From: Paramyrothecium sp. XJ0827
Taxonomy: Eukaryota; Ascomycota; Sordariomycetes; Hypocreales; Stachybotryaceae
Direction of reading: 5' to 3'
Length of the DNA stretch: 64,000 nucleotides
Assembly (NCBI GenBank): GCA_020881915.1
Contig: JAJFPB010000007.1
Span: forward strand, 2,728,001-2,792,000
Within the stretch, counting starts at the first letter, position 1; each line of letters opens with the position of its first letter. Of this stretch, positions 20,463-32,824 are shown one piece after another. The notes beneath the pieces are model-generated. The model did no database searches, had not been told where the DNA came from, and worked only from the letters and a program-made list of their open reading frames with translations. Made by a program: the position numbers and the translations under genes.

Positions 20463-21548
20463 ATGGCCACCACAAAGCTGAGGGTCGGGCTCTTCCAGAC
20501 CCTCGACATCACCACCGCCGGACCCGACGACCGGGACCCCGCCGGCGTCGGCGTCACCGTCACGGTCCACGACGACCTCCACGGCACCCACCGCATCACC
20601 GAACCCGTCCTCACCGCCCTCCTCGCCTCGCCCTTCTTCCGCCGCCTCGCCGCCGTCGGCCAGCACGGCATCTCCAACCTCGTCGGCGTCAACCCGGCCG
20701 TCACCCGCTTCGAGCACTCCCTCGGCGCCCTCCTCGTCGTCCGCTCCGCCGGCGCCGCCCTCGACGAGCAGGTCGCCGCCCTGCTGCACGACGTCAGCCA
20801 CACCGTCCTGAGCCACGACGTCGACTGGGCCCTGTCCCGGCCCGGCGAGAGCTTCCACGAGGTCCACAAGGACCGCTACCTCGCCATGACCGACCTGCCC
20901 GCCATCCTGGCCAGCCACGGCTTCCAGGACCTCAAGCCCTTCCACGAGGAGCTGTTCCCCCTCGTTGAGTGGCCCTCGCCCAGCCTCTGCGCCGACCGCC
21001 TGGACTATGCCGTCCGGGACTCTGCTGCATTTGGTTTCCTATCCCTGCCTGATGCCCGCCGCATACTGGCCTCCATCAAGGCGTACCCTAGTCCAACCTC
21101 TCCAGATCGCTTCCTCGTGATAGAAGACCAGGAATTGGCTCTCCTCCTGGCTCGTGCCTACCTAGCCTCCGACCGCGACGTATGGTCGAACCCTGCCCAT
21201 GTTGCCATGTCCAAGGACGTCGGTTCCCTCATCTCCGCCGCCGTCCGCAGCGGCCGCATACAGGAGGAGATCCTGTGGAAGTTGTCTGACCGAGAATTCT
21301 GGGAAGAGCTTCGCTCCGTCGCGGATCCTGCCGAGCTCGCCATCATACAAAGGCTCGAGTCTCAACGCAAACTCGATGACACTGGCCTCCGCCTTCCGAA
21401 GGCCGCCAAGGTCCGCACCCTGGATCCGGATGTGCTCTCCGCTGATGCCGACGGCCGGCCCGTACCTCTAAGTAGCCTGAGCCTCGCCTGGTCGAGGGAA
21501 CGACAGGACTACATAGATGCTCGACAGGCCTTGCGAGAGCAGACATGA
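20463..21548 (+). CDS. HD-domain metal-dependent phosphohydrolase, 361 aa
   Basis: Single exon. The HD superfamily signature is present in order: His85 (TRFEHSLG), His109-Asp110 (LLHDVSH), His113, and a distal Asp178 (CADRLDY), the set used to bind two metals. The arrangement resembles the SAMHD1/dGTPase-like branch, which removes triphosphate from dNTPs or acts on other nucleotides; the actual substrate cannot be read from sequence. There is no signal peptide and no targeting sequence. The first half (20463 to about 21000) has almost only G/C third positions, while the second half is more like neighbouring genes. Intronless structure and a bacterial-like HD domain raise the possibility of ancient transfer, though such genes are common in Pezizomycotina. 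Confidence 0.85.
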   Translation: MATTKLRVGLFQTLDITTAGPDDRDPAGVGVTVTVHDDLHGTHRITEPVLTALLASPFFRRLAAVGQHGISNLVGVNPAVTRFEHSLGALLVVRSAGAALDEQVAALLHDVSHTVLSHDVDWALSRPGESFHEVHKDRYLAMTDLPAILASHGFQDLKPFHEELFPLVEWPSPSLCADRLDYAVRDSAAFGFLSLPDARRILASIKAYPSPTSPDRFLVIEDQELALLLARAYLASDRDVWSNPAHVAMSKDVGSLISAAVRSGRIQEEILWKLSDREFWEELRSVADPAELAIIQRLESQRKLDDTGLRLPKAAKVRTLDPDVLSADADGRPVPLSSLSLAWSRERQDYIDARQALREQT

Positions 21549-22414
21549 GCGTGGACGCGTGAGATCACGGTTCGGTTGAATAGCGACTGGATACCTCCCA
21601 ATGCATGTTGGTGTCATTTGTAGAAATTCGATCAAAATGCAGTTCAAGAACCAACAGGAGCGACTTTTCGAGGCCATTGCTTTCTATCATCCTATCTAGC
21701 CTACAGCGTCTGCAGACCACCTGATCTCTTCGACTTGAGCGGATGTATACTATTGCAACTACGATTTGGAGTTGACGGCATCATTGATACATCGAGACCC
21801 TGCCCTTTCTATAGACGCAACTTTTGTTCCTTTCCAGAAGAGGTAGACCTGAAAATACTATTGAGCTTCATCGTGCTGCCGATGTCCAAACAGTGAGCCG
21901 TGAGGAACTCCTTCCGCTTTCCGTGCCCAGTAATCTTTCTGCTTCGATTAATGTACGGATGGCGACCACTCATCACTTCACTTGCATGGACAAAATGTCC
22001 ATCCAGGATGTAACACGTAGTCTGTCATTGCCAAACTCAGAGCGGTTTCTATTACGACTTGCCCTACTGCCTTATCGGCTGTCCCTTTCTTGGGACTACA
22101 AATGCAATACTTGCGAAACTCGAAGCCCAACCGCGGGCAGTATGAATTGCCTTGCGCCGAAACAACCCTTCCATGCAAACTGTTCTAGCGGTAGGACTGC
22201 CCTGTCTATGCTGTTTCCTGATCCTTCATTCAAGTTGTTCATAATGACGTGAAACCATCAATGAACCTAAAATCTCCCAGTCGTGTGGCGTAGGAAGTCC
22301 TCTCCCGACGAGGCTTCCTCTCCCCTGCAGGAGAAGAGGATAAGAGTGGAGGGACACAAGGTGGACACAAGGGCACCCGTGAGACGTCCTTCTATTCTCC
22401 CCAACGCAAATGGC
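21549..22414. other. Convergent intergenic region
   Basis: Tail-to-tail between the HD-domain gene and the HECT ligase. An ORF at 21824-22252 lacks features of a real protein. Nothing else was seen. Confidence 0.5.
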
Positions 22415-25400
22415 TTATGACAAGTGAAAAGCCCCCTGGCCTTCTTTGACTGCCGTGAAGAGCTGTTTCTTCATGATCTCGATTGTTGAATAATCTGGCA
22501 GCTTCAGGTAGTTGACACATGTCATGACGCTCGGTAAGTAGTCGTCCGAAGTGTATGGATGTTCGCTAGGCTTGCAGACCACGGTGAACATCGGTGTCAG
22601 ACTCTTGAAACCTATAGAATGAGATTAGCTATCGCTGCTCATGGCTGCGCAAGGTGTACTTGATGCCTTACCTCCAATGGGCAGCTTAGGGCTACCAGTG
22701 GTAAACTGAAGGAAGTCTCGGCGCTGGGCCGCGTCGAACTCGCTCATTGTTTGCAGCAAGTTCTTGACACTTGCACTGTCCATGTTGTAGCCATGGTCTG
22801 CCTTGATGGAGTCCATGAGAGCTGCAAATGACATTAGCCAAACAAGTCTAGGAGGAAAGAGAAAAACAGGCACGACTTACTTTCGAGGCTCCAATCCTCC
22901 TCAACTCTACCAAAGAGTGTAACGAGCTCATTAGGCGTAAAAGCGCTCAGCGCAGTATATGGGAAGACTTGCGAAAAGCCGGCTCGGAAGGCGTCAACTT
23001 GACGGCGCACGCCCGAGCCCAGTGTCAAATCGATGACCTTGTCCAGGTAGGATTCGACATTATCAATGGTAACTCGCTTGTGCGAGCCACCATCCTCCAA
23101 TTCAATGCCAGGATGCCCAGGCAAGGTGAAGTCGAGGCAAAGATCCTCCAGCTTCACATGATCAATCACAATATTTTCTGTGTCTGCGACCTTCTGAGCC
23201 GCGGACCGCGCGGGGTCCTCGTCAATTTGCTTCTTTTCCAGGGCGAAATTCTTAATCGTTTTCAGTGAGCGAGCCAAGCCAGGGTCCACAATCTTCACCG
23301 CTCCCAGAGATGGTTTCACACCAATGGAGGCCGCGTCTCCAATCCGGAAGAAAATCGGGTTGAAGTGAAGGTCAATGATGCGGGAATCAATCATGGACCT
23401 GGCAACAAACTTGCCAAGCATCTTGAAGAGATGGAGTATGCGTTCCCCATTAGGAGACGCCGCCTCTTCGTCGCTCAAGGGTCGAGGAAAGAGTCCGCTT
23501 TGACCCGATACAAACTCTTCTGACGTAGTCGAATCAACATCACGCCATAGTAACAGCTTCTTCTTGGAAAACTCTCGCGACACTGTCGAGTAAAACTCGA
23601 GGGTCGGTCCAAGACCAGTTCCCACTTCCTCAAAATATTCAACCTCTAAGATGCTTTGTGACGCTCCATATAGATCCATAACCTTTAGGGCTGACTCCAG
23701 AATCTTCGTACGAGATATTCTCACCTTTTGTCGCTGGAGGCGACCTAAGAAAGGCCGGTCGTTATTGCGATCCCTCCGGTTGTCATCCGTTGACTGTGTA
23801 CTCTGCCACCTAGTCATGGATCGGGCATAACCAAATGACGTGGATTGGAGGAAAAGATGTCTGGTCTCGAACGGGAAGAGGAAAGGATAGAGCCGTGCCA
23901 AATCCTCAGGCCAGGCTGGAAGGCAGTTGCTGGCAACGATGAGAGGCTCCTCAAGCTGGCGGTTGAGCTTGGCAGTAAGTTTTGTGTTCACAAACTGAGA
24001 CAGGGGCTCTACGTGGAGACCGCTCGAAGGATCCTTATTCTCTAGCAAAACATCTTCAATGTTGGCATTGAGGTCGTGCAGGATATTCAGTAGCTGCAAA
24101 ATTGATGCCGTTGTGGGATGTTTTGCCAAGGACGCCGGGATACCGGATTCGGACTCTTCTTCGGCTTCAACATGGGTTGCAAAGGCGAGAGATTCGGCTG
24201 GCGGTGGCCCAGGAACGCGCCGGAACTTAATGGGATGCGTAGCTGACCAAATGCTTCGGCTGATGTCGTTGTCGTTGGTGGCCGTCGAAGTGTGTACGGC
24301 GCGGTAGATTGTTGTTTCATTAGGTATCACCTTGTCGTTGAAACTGAACTCGATATGCCAATCCTGCGGGACAGCTTGGAGCGCAGACGCATATGACATG
24401 GGCCGAAGGGAGTTGGATTGAGTTGGGGTGCCAAGCCCCCCGGTTGGAGGACCACCGGTGCCACCTCGACTAGCAAGATTGGAGTTTCCAGGAGTCGGTA
24501 CGCGAGTCCCGTCGTCCTTTCGAGCAGTGATGTTTCCGCCTGTGGCAAGTTCCATGTTGACAGCAGAAGGATCCGGCGTAGATTCGCCCTCCATGTCTTC
24601 CTCCAACTCGCCCACAATGGCGTCCAAAGCACTAGTATCGGCCCCTTCCTCGTCATCAGTCAGTTGTTTCTCATCTGCACACTCCAAGGTATTCTGTGGT
24701 TCATCGTCCTCGGCCGGAGGAGGTCTTGGTGGGGGTGGTGTCTCTGAAGAAGCAACCTGCCGGCGCGAAGATCGTCTCAACCCAGTTCTATCACGGGAAG
24801 GACCTGCAGCTGAATCAGGTGTGCTAGGGGCATCAGGGTGAGGAAGAGATTTGCTTTTCGACTTCCTTGCTGAGTTACGTGAACCAGAAGGGCTAGAGGC
24901 CGCAGGTGGTAATGGCGGGGGTGGTGGAGGTATGTCGCCAGGAGAAAATGCCGACCGCTCTGCAAGGCGAGCGGCGGCGGTGCCGAGCGGTATGCCAGCA
25001 GAACCTGCCATGGCGGCCAGAGCTCTAGAAAGGCCATCCCTACGTGACACCCGCGGTCGTTCTGACAAGCTGATGCGTGGGCGCAAATAGTCATCCAAAG
25101 ATTTGAAGGTAGCAATCGCGTGGATAGACACCATTATGTTCCGATACGGCCGGGGAATGTCGGAATCCTCATCGGCAACCAATTTCAGTCGGATTTGTTT
25201 TCCGAGCATCGAAGCCGGACTGCTGCGGTTGCCATCAAAAGTGTTGTGATGCACAGTGATAACCTCGAAATGCTCTGATCTACTGAGCAGATCTTGTAAC
25301 TTGTGGATCATGATGCTGAAAGGGGTGGCGGGAGACTCAGCAGTGGCAGTCTTGGGTTTGGATTTGACAGAATAGCCCATGAAGACCTCCAGGAAGGTCG

Positions 25401-28352
25401 ACTGAGCAGTTCGAGCCAGTTCCGCGTCGGGGTTGCTGAAAACGTCGAGTAGCGAACGCACCAGTCCAGAAGCTAACAGCTCTGCACTAGTGACACTCTC
25501 CAAGACATCGGAGTCGAAATAAGAAGCAAGTTTTTGGAATAGGTGGGTGCCGTTCTCAACAGACAGATTCGACGCAGAACGCTTGACATAAAAATCCTCC
25601 AGCTCTCCAGCTAATTCAGACAATGTGTCGAGGATCGCGGTGGCCTTGTTCTTCATGATTCCGTCCTGGTCCTCGCTTTCATGGACTTCGAGGAACCTCT
25701 TTGCAACCTGGCGAATGCGGGTATTGGTCGACTGCACGTCAGTCACGAAACGATGTGGTGGCATGTCCAGAGACATGGTAGATCCACGGGAACTAGCTGG
25801 GGACACGTCATCGCCTTGTGCTTCATCTTCATTATCGTCGTTCTCATCATTTTCATCTTCTTCATCTTCGTCCTCATCGTCTCCCCGGTGAGAAGAGTGC
25901 TGCTCCTCAGCACCCTCATTGTCATCATCCTCATCGTCTTCTTGATCGGATTCATGGTCGGACGAGTGATCCTGGTCAACCGATTCCACCGGGGCTTGGG
26001 CTGTGGTAGCGCTTTGCTCGTTGGAGTCTGCCGGTTCCTCCTCAGTGGCCAGTTTTTGTATTTCCAGCATGACGCCTTCTCTGTAGAGCTGATAGCGGTA
26101 AACATTATCAAGACGGCTGAGTAGTAACTCTGTAGCCTGCAGGCCGAGCATTACCAGAGATGGATGATCCCGCTGCGACAAGATGGAAGCTAAGAAGGAT
26201 GCGTAGGGTACAGGTGTCAGGGCTTCCTCGAGAATTCCTTCATCAAGGTTCGAGAGCATCTTCAAATGCGCAGTAAGGACTTTTTGTCGAACACCAAGAT
26301 TGACCGTGCTTGAGAAGGCATCGGTCAGGGTGGGGAAGATGATGAGTGCGAAGCGGCGAACTTCGGCTTTGCAATCCTGCAATAACTCTATACGCTTATC
26401 GTTGGGGTTTCGCCTGTTTCTCCCACCCACTGACGACGGCGTGATGGGTTCAGTAGTTATGTTTAGCTCCACAAAATCACCAAAAGATGGATCTGCATTT
26501 CGTGGCAAGTTAGGCAACAGCTCGCAGATTACGTTCAGAGTCTCGACAATCTGGTCGCGCGGCCGGTGGATCAACGCTTGCATGATCACGACACTGTCGA
26601 GCTTGGATGCAACATCATCCGTGCCGGTTGGAGGTGAAACACCGGTCAGGATTTGATAGAGCGTTTCCACGACGTTCAGCTTGAACAATTCTGCTGATAG
26701 CCGCGGGCTGGCCCGGGCAGAAAAGGCCAAAACCCGAAGGAACTGCGTATGTATACCGGAGCCGATGAGGTTGGTCGTGCCAGGCACCAAGAGCCTCAAG
26801 ACTGCGCGAAGCAAATCGACACTAACCAACTCCTCAAGCTTGGACGGGTGATATTTAAAGCTCTCAACAATTCCCGAGACACACAGCGAGGCCTGCTCAA
26901 CAACCCGCTGGTCACTACTACCGAGAACGTTGAGCAAGGTAGGCATGACGTCCCGTACGACTGGGAAAGAGTCATCTGAAATGTTGCGGCAACAGTTGGC
27001 TGCTGTGGTAACTGCAGTTCGTTGAGTGCTTGTGGCAAAGAAGTCAAGGTATGATAGACAAGCCGTAAGGCCGCCTTCGCGTACGATGCTAGAAGGATAA
27101 TCAATGGAGATTTTCTCCAAGGTGCTCAGTGCTTGTTCGGCGAGGTCGATAAATGAAATCTCAAGAAGCTTCTGACACAGAACGGGAACGGCTCCTCCGT
27201 AGACAACGTTAGCGACACTGGCAGGTAATGCCTCCATCAGGTTGGCCAAGCACCGGCAGGCCAAAAGCATAATCTCAGGACTTTCCTCCTTGTTCATCAG
27301 AGCGACTAGTTCCTTGACAAATGCGTCAGGGGAAAAGTGACCAGAGAGATTATCTTCGTTGGAGACCAGCAAGATTTCGGACAGTTCCTGTAATGCAATC
27401 AGCTGCACGGAGAGATCTTCCTGCCGAAGGTTGTTCAAAAGTTCTCGGAGTCGACCTGAAAGGCCAGACATCATGCCGGTCAACGCACGTAGAGTCTGTG
27501 ATAAGCCAGCACCTGGACCACCGGGGCCACCGAATCCGCCAAAAGGATCGTCTTCATCATCGTCCTCGTCGTCATCCTCGTCATAACGGCCATGTTCGGG
27601 CCCGTCATCCTCGTCATCCTCGTCCTCATCGTCGTCGTCGTCAACGTCCCTAACAATAGGTGGAGGTGGTGAGGGAGGACCAGGATCCTTGTTCTCATCT
27701 GTGCCAGTCATGGCTGTGTCTTCATCCGATGCGTCGGTTGTCTGATGTTTCGACTTCCTCGACGATGAGGCTGTTGAATGGTTCAGGTCTATGACGAATC
27801 AGTTCTCTGAAAGCACTGGAGTAGTGGCCGATGCAACAAACCTTGGGTGCCCAACGGCGCCTTCTTGCTTCGGCTAGACTTCCGACTAGAGGAAGTAGAG
27901 GGTTGAGCGCTTTCGGAAGCGACTGGCAAGCCTGTTGGTCCACTGTTTGATGCGTTAGTCTGCAAACGCAGCAAGAAATGAAAGGTGGTATCAAGGTCTC
28001 CCTCGGAAGTCATATTTACGTACTCTTGGCTGTCCATTGCGGCGGGGCCGTGTCCCTGTCTTCGAGGTCTGATGGAGGACGGTGGACCTGTTGCTGTAGG
28101 CAAAGATGATGCTGCGTCTCCAGGAACCTTTTGCCTCTTGGGTCTGCGGCTCGATGAGGATGACCGTGCGGCACCTGTAGGACTTTTCTCACTAGGTGCT
28201 TTGCGCTTCCTAGCTGGCGTAGCTGCTGTGGGTGCTGAGGTTGGTGGTTCGACTCCTTCCACCGAGTCTGTGGCAGAAGCAGGAACAGCGGTTTTCTGGG
28301 CTGCCTGGCTAGCTGCTTGACGAGCCGATGATCTGGTGATTCTGGAAGACAT
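22415..28352 (-). CDS. UFD4: HECT-type E3 ubiquitin ligase, UFD4/TRIP12 type
   Basis: Exons 28352-27842, 27788-22881, 22821-22672 and 22611-22415, giving 1921 aa. UFD4 ubiquitinates ubiquitin-fusion and N-degron substrates for the proteasome. The N-terminus is basic and Ser/Ala-rich with an NLS-like RKRKAPSEK. Next come an acidic DE-rich stretch and armadillo-like helical repeats (for example [18 protein letters not shown]), as in TRIP12. Two more acidic low-complexity regions ([12 protein letters not shown] and [14 protein letters not shown]) and a Pro-rich linker follow. The HECT domain covers about 1530-1921, with catalytic Cys1888 in [12 protein letters not shown] and the end GAFHLS. Splice junctions restore [19 protein letters not shown] and LPIGG-FKSLTP. 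The first exon may hide a 60-nt in-frame intron at 28019-27960 (GTAAAT...TTTGCAG). Confidence 0.93.
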
Positions 28353-30810
28353 TAGTGACTGTGGGGAGCTGAGGTCGAACGGCAAGCCCGCGGCAAGCAG
28401 AAAGCAGAAAGAGAAGGTAACAGAACAACCCGGAGCAGCTGCCTTGGGTAGGCATGCAAGCTGCTGCGGTGTCTACAAGGCTGGGCGTTGTGGATCAAGC
28501 TATGGACCCCAGCGATCTGGCAGCCCGGCTTTGTGTCTGGGTGCTTTGGGAAGACGATGCGAGGTGAAATGGTGAGGAAACAAGACCATCGAGGCTAAAG
28601 GTGTAGGAAAGTGTATGTGAGCTTGTGCCGGAAAAAGGTTGAGTGCTGCAAGGCTGTCGTCCGCACTCGGCCGATAGTAGCCTGCAGGACGAATGTAAAT
28701 CGATGCTGGGTGACTGGACGGCCTAAGGCTGTGACAGGATCTTGATGGAGCCGAGCCGAGGCAGGAGATATCGAAGGACCCAAATGCTGACGACCGGTTG
28801 CGACAAGACACGCGGCGTTGAGAAGATGGGAGATGCGAGTTGTGTTGCCCGCCGATGGCAGATGGTGTGGACAGGGTAGAGTGGTAGAGTCAAGTGGAAA
28901 GCGACGAGGTGGCCGGACGATGCCTTGTGCAGAGAAGAAAATAAAACAACAAGAACAATACGTCAGGGCTAGAGTCAGGTGTGGACAAGTGAATCAGAGA
29001 GACAGCGAGCGGATAGGCCCGGGTGGTTAAAGGCGAGGCAAGGTAAGGTGTCGGGGGCATCAGGTGTCAGGGCAGGCAAGGCAAAGGCTAACGCGGGTGT
29101 TGGTGGTGGTATTTACCTCTGAAGGCCTGGCGACGCAGCTGCTGGCGCTGCCGGCAAGGCAGGCGAGGCAGGCGAGGCGGGCGAGGCTATCGACGGTGAT
29201 GAGGGAAGTCGCACTTCGTTATCGGATGTCGATATTCGTTCTGCCATGCCAGGACTACGCCATTAGAGAGGGCAAGCGCGGCGGACGGAGGCAGTTGGAA
29301 ACACAAGGGGCGAAGGTCGAATCAGGTCTGGTGGTACAATGTAGAGTCGAGTGAGAATGCGTCGAAGCCGGAGCTTGTCGTCGGTCTGGATGCGGGATTA
29401 GCAGTCGGCAACGGCAGCTGTTGTGCGGCTCGTTCTATCGCGTGCTCCAAGCGCTCGCTCGTCGCCGGTGGAATCACGAAGGAGCGGGATGGAAGTGGGT
29501 GGGCGCCGCTATGCGTCGGAAATAGATGGCGGTTCGTTGTGCGATACCGGTCGGCTTTCGTCGCGGGTCGCTGTCGTTATCGTCGTCGTCCTTGACACCC
29601 GTCCGAGGAAGCAGCTTGGGGCGGAGAGGTTTGCTAAGGTAGGGAAAGCAGAACAAGAGAAGAGAAAAAAGGTTTGGTGATGTCCTCGACTAGAGCTACC
29701 TCAGGTTGTTCGGGAGGGGATGTCAATGCTGCTAGCGGGCGGTGGGTTGAATCCAAAAGTGAGGTCAGGTTAGGCCGGCCCGGGTCTGGTTTAGGACAAG
29801 TGCAGCTGGCCTGTACAACCACCGCATGTACCACTCCGTCCGCTCAGCATGGGGAGAGAGCCGACACGTACCCTACCGTATTACCAAGCTACCTACCTAC
29901 ACCCATCATAACCTTGACCGTCACTCAACTCAACAACTCACTCGCCTGTACAAGTAGAGCCCTCAGGTTACCATATGGCGTGCCAGCGACAGGGAAAAAG
30001 GCTCCCGTCTCAAGGGGTCTGCTGTGACGCACGTTTAGCTGGAACTTGGGTCCCGGTTGTTAAGCAGCCACAAGCACCATGTCACAGCTTATCGATCCCC
30101 TTGCATGTGCATGTCCATGTGCAGCAGTTGCTTCAAGCCAACAGCAACCCATTCACCGTTCTGCGACCCAATGGATCCTGTACACATATCATGTTTCCTG
30201 GTTTCAATCCACCAGCCCACAAATCCGTGTCCACACTCATCAAGGTCCTGTTACGGGTCGCGCGCCTCGATCGCCTCCACATTACTCCCAAGCTTGCCCC
30301 TCCACTCGATCGACGGCCCTTCGGCGGCAGTCCGCTCGTGTCCTGGGCAGGCCGATGGCGCCTTTCCGGCTTGTGGATCCATCCAGTGTAGACATGTCCG
30401 TGTACGGTGCCGGAACACGAGTTCGGGATGATCGCTGGGTGCATCTAGATCTCTTGCCCATAATTCGGTACTGGAAAAGCTCGTTTCGTAGGCCTAGGAA
30501 AACAAGCTGCTGCAGAAAAATGGTCTAGCATGGTGGAACGCAATCAGAAAGCAAAAATAAACCCTACGTTCGCATATACGAATTGGAAGCGCCTTTACCG
30601 CATTGCATCCAGAATCTTTTGGTACACGGCAAGGCCAACAACCTCTCGGCGGTACACAAAATATTAGCACCAAGATGATTCACCTGGTGATCTTGAACAT
30701 CTCTTTGAAGTGTCATCTATTTGTAAGACCTTTGGATATGTACAGAGCATGCTACGCGGAATTCGTTCAACGCTTCGCGCATGCTACGCCGCAACCTTGG
30801 CCGGTGGGAT
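28353..30810. other. Gene-free region of about 2.5 kb
   Basis: Lies between the 5' end of UFD4 and the 3' end of the BCKDH E1 alpha gene. The first kilobase is purine-rich on the + strand, which would be a pyrimidine-rich leader for UFD4. A GC-rich 10-bp minisatellite sits at 29151-29188 and a GGTAAGG copy at about 29041. ORFs at 28500-28811 and 29975-30528 were not accepted. Confidence 0.5.
29151..29188. repeat. Short GC-rich minisatellite, unit about GGCAGGCGAG
   Basis: Nearly perfect tandem units of aggcaggcgaggcaggcgag type are repeated over about 38 bp, upstream of UFD4. Confidence 0.5.
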
Positions 30811-32233
30811 TTATCCCTTCAGCGACTCCTTGCCGTCCTCAAACTCGCCAACGTCATATTCATCAGGATACCTGTCGATAATGTCCCGAAGCTCCAGCAT
30901 CTGAGCCTTCAGGTCCGGCGTCATGTTCTCGTAGATGTCCTCGAACATGGTGCGCATCGCAGGCTTCTTCAGCTTCTCTGCTTCGCTAAACGCTTTGAGC
31001 ACTTCCTTTCGCAGCCTGTCCCGCGCTTCTTTCTCCTTGGCCTCATCCCAGATGCCCTTGGCTTCCATCCACTTCCTTAACCGGGTCAACGGGTTGTCAC
31101 GGCGCTTCCAGTCCTCCACCTCAACACGTGCGCGGTATGCGAACGAATCGTCCGAGGTGCTGTGGTGAGAGACACGGTATGTCATGGCCTCGATGAGAAC
31201 AGGCTTGCCGCCGTCCTGCAGAGCTATCTCTCGCGCCTTCTTGATGGCTCTCCGAACTGCCCAAATGTCATTGCCGTCGATGCGGATTGTGTCAATACCG
31301 TACCCAATACCTCTGCTAGCGATGCCATCGCCCCGGTATTGGTCCAAAGTCGGCGTGGAAATGGCATAGCCATTGTTGCGGCAGATAAATATGACGGGAC
31401 AGGCACGCGTCGCGGCGATGTTGAGCGCCGCGTGGAAATCTCCCTCGCTAGCCGCACCCTCGCCGAAGAAGGCCGCTGCCACCCGAGGTTTCGCACTCGG
31501 GTCACGCAGCCTTTGCATCTTGAGAGCATACCCAACCCCAGACGCATGGGGTAGCTGGGTGGCTAGTGGTGAGGAGATGGCATGCTGAATGTCCTTGTAA
31601 GATGACTAGTTCTACATGGGCTGGGGCAGTCGGACTCGGACTTACAATGTTCAATTTCTTGCTTCCATAATGAACGGGCATATTCCTTCCGCGGCCCGGG
31701 TCGTTCACATTGGCCATCATCTGTGACATGAAATCTTTTGCCGTGAAGCCTCTTGCCCGGAAAGCGCCCTGCTCCCGGTACTGACAAAGAATGACATCCT
31801 CCATCTCCAAGGCACTACCGGTGCCCACGGAGACGGCTTCCTCGCCGGCACTGACCATGTAGAAACTTATCCGTCCTTGTCGCTGGGCATCGAACATGAT
31901 CAAGTCCATGATAGAAATGAATAGCATGTCGTTGTACAGCTTGATGACCTCCTCGTCGGCAATGTCAGGCTGCCATGAGCGGTCCACCACCTCGCCTTGC
32001 TGGTCAACAACCCGATATGTGGGTAGTGTCCGGTACTCTTCTGGGTTCTCAAAGTTCATGTTGTTCGTAAATGCACTCTTCAAGGCGCCGGGAAAGGCCA
32101 CAAAGTCTGAATTAGGGCGTTGTGACAGGCTGCTCGCCGCTCGAACCGCCATGCGGCCGGCAGTGGTCGTGGGCCCGGAGGCGGCCATCGAAAGCCCTCG
32201 GAGAGGGGCTTTGCTCAGCATTCGGGACTTCAT
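30811..32233 (-). CDS. 2-oxoisovalerate dehydrogenase E1 alpha subunit (branched-chain keto acid dehydrogenase), mitochondrial
   Basis: Two exons, 32233-31646 and 31584-30811, giving 453 aa. E1 alpha binds thiamine diphosphate and decarboxylates the keto acids made from Leu, Ile and Val in the mitochondrial matrix. The N-terminal 35 residues (RMLSKAPLRGLSMAASG...) look like a presequence. Visible signatures are the conserved CQYREQGAFRARGF, ISSPLATQLPHASGVGYA, the ThDP-Mg motif GEGAASEGDFHAALN...CRNNGYAIST, and the phosphorylation-loop region YRVSHHSTSDDSFAYR with the Ser sites known from mammalian BCKDHA. The junction NI-HAISSPLATQ fixes the acceptor at 31585-31587. Pyruvate dehydrogenase E1 alpha is excluded by the HHSTSDDS loop and by overall similarity. 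Confidence 0.93.
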
Positions 32234-32824
32234 TGTGAAAGTACAGTAGATTGGCGATAGTCTGGTGGTGCAATTGCTAGAATCCTAACGTCGAATGTGC
32301 AACGACAACTCGCCCAGTAAGCGGGTGTCTGGAGTCTTGTAGAGGGGTGATTGGCGATTGGAATCCCGACGTCACCCTTGTGAGCCGACACAAACCGAGC
32401 CGAGGAAGGAAAGCCGGTCAAGTGCCCAGATCTCTCAAGGCATCGCCATTCGTCGAATACGATACACGCATGAAATATTCCAAACAATTACGGGCCAATA
32501 ATTTGATTCAAAACCGTACACACGTTCTCGAATGAAGTGGGTAGATGTTCGCAGTGGGTGAAGGGCAGCACGCAAGGTACAATTGCCAAGGGGGGTTGGC
32601 CAGCTCTTATCGGTCACAACCCCACGCCGTGATAAGGCGCTTCAGCGTTAAGGGTACAAGATGCACATAAACCACGGTGTGCAGCAGCTGGCAAAGAGGA
32701 ACCAAGTGTCGCCGCGACGGGTGTTTTTTGCAGAACCGCATGTTTGGCTGTCAGCTGTAATCAGATGTAGCGAAAGTCGCGTTGAAGGATAACAGGATAA
32801 CAGGTAGCTAAAACATATCACAAG
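32234..32824. other. Divergent promoter region
   Basis: Between the BCKDH E1 alpha (-) and 111-aa (+) genes. Two ATTGG elements (CCAAT on the minus strand) at 32350-32354 and 32357-32361 lie about 120 nt upstream of the E1 alpha start. No other feature was seen. Confidence 0.5.
32350..32361 (-). promoter_or_regulatory. Tandem CCAAT boxes upstream of BCKDH E1 alpha
   Basis: ATTGGCGATTGG on the + strand gives two CCAAT pentamers on the coding strand, at a distance from the ATG typical of fungal CCAAT-binding-complex sites. This is inferred from sequence only. Confidence 0.4.

Noticed and set aside
21824..22252. 142-aa ORF after the HD-domain gene
   Set aside because: Lies in a convergent 3' intergenic region, with no domain or signal; probably chance.
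29975..30528. Group of three + strand ORFs of 120-150 aa
   Set aside because: Same DNA read in three frames; Cys/His/Arg-rich, with no splice pattern that joins them into a gene.
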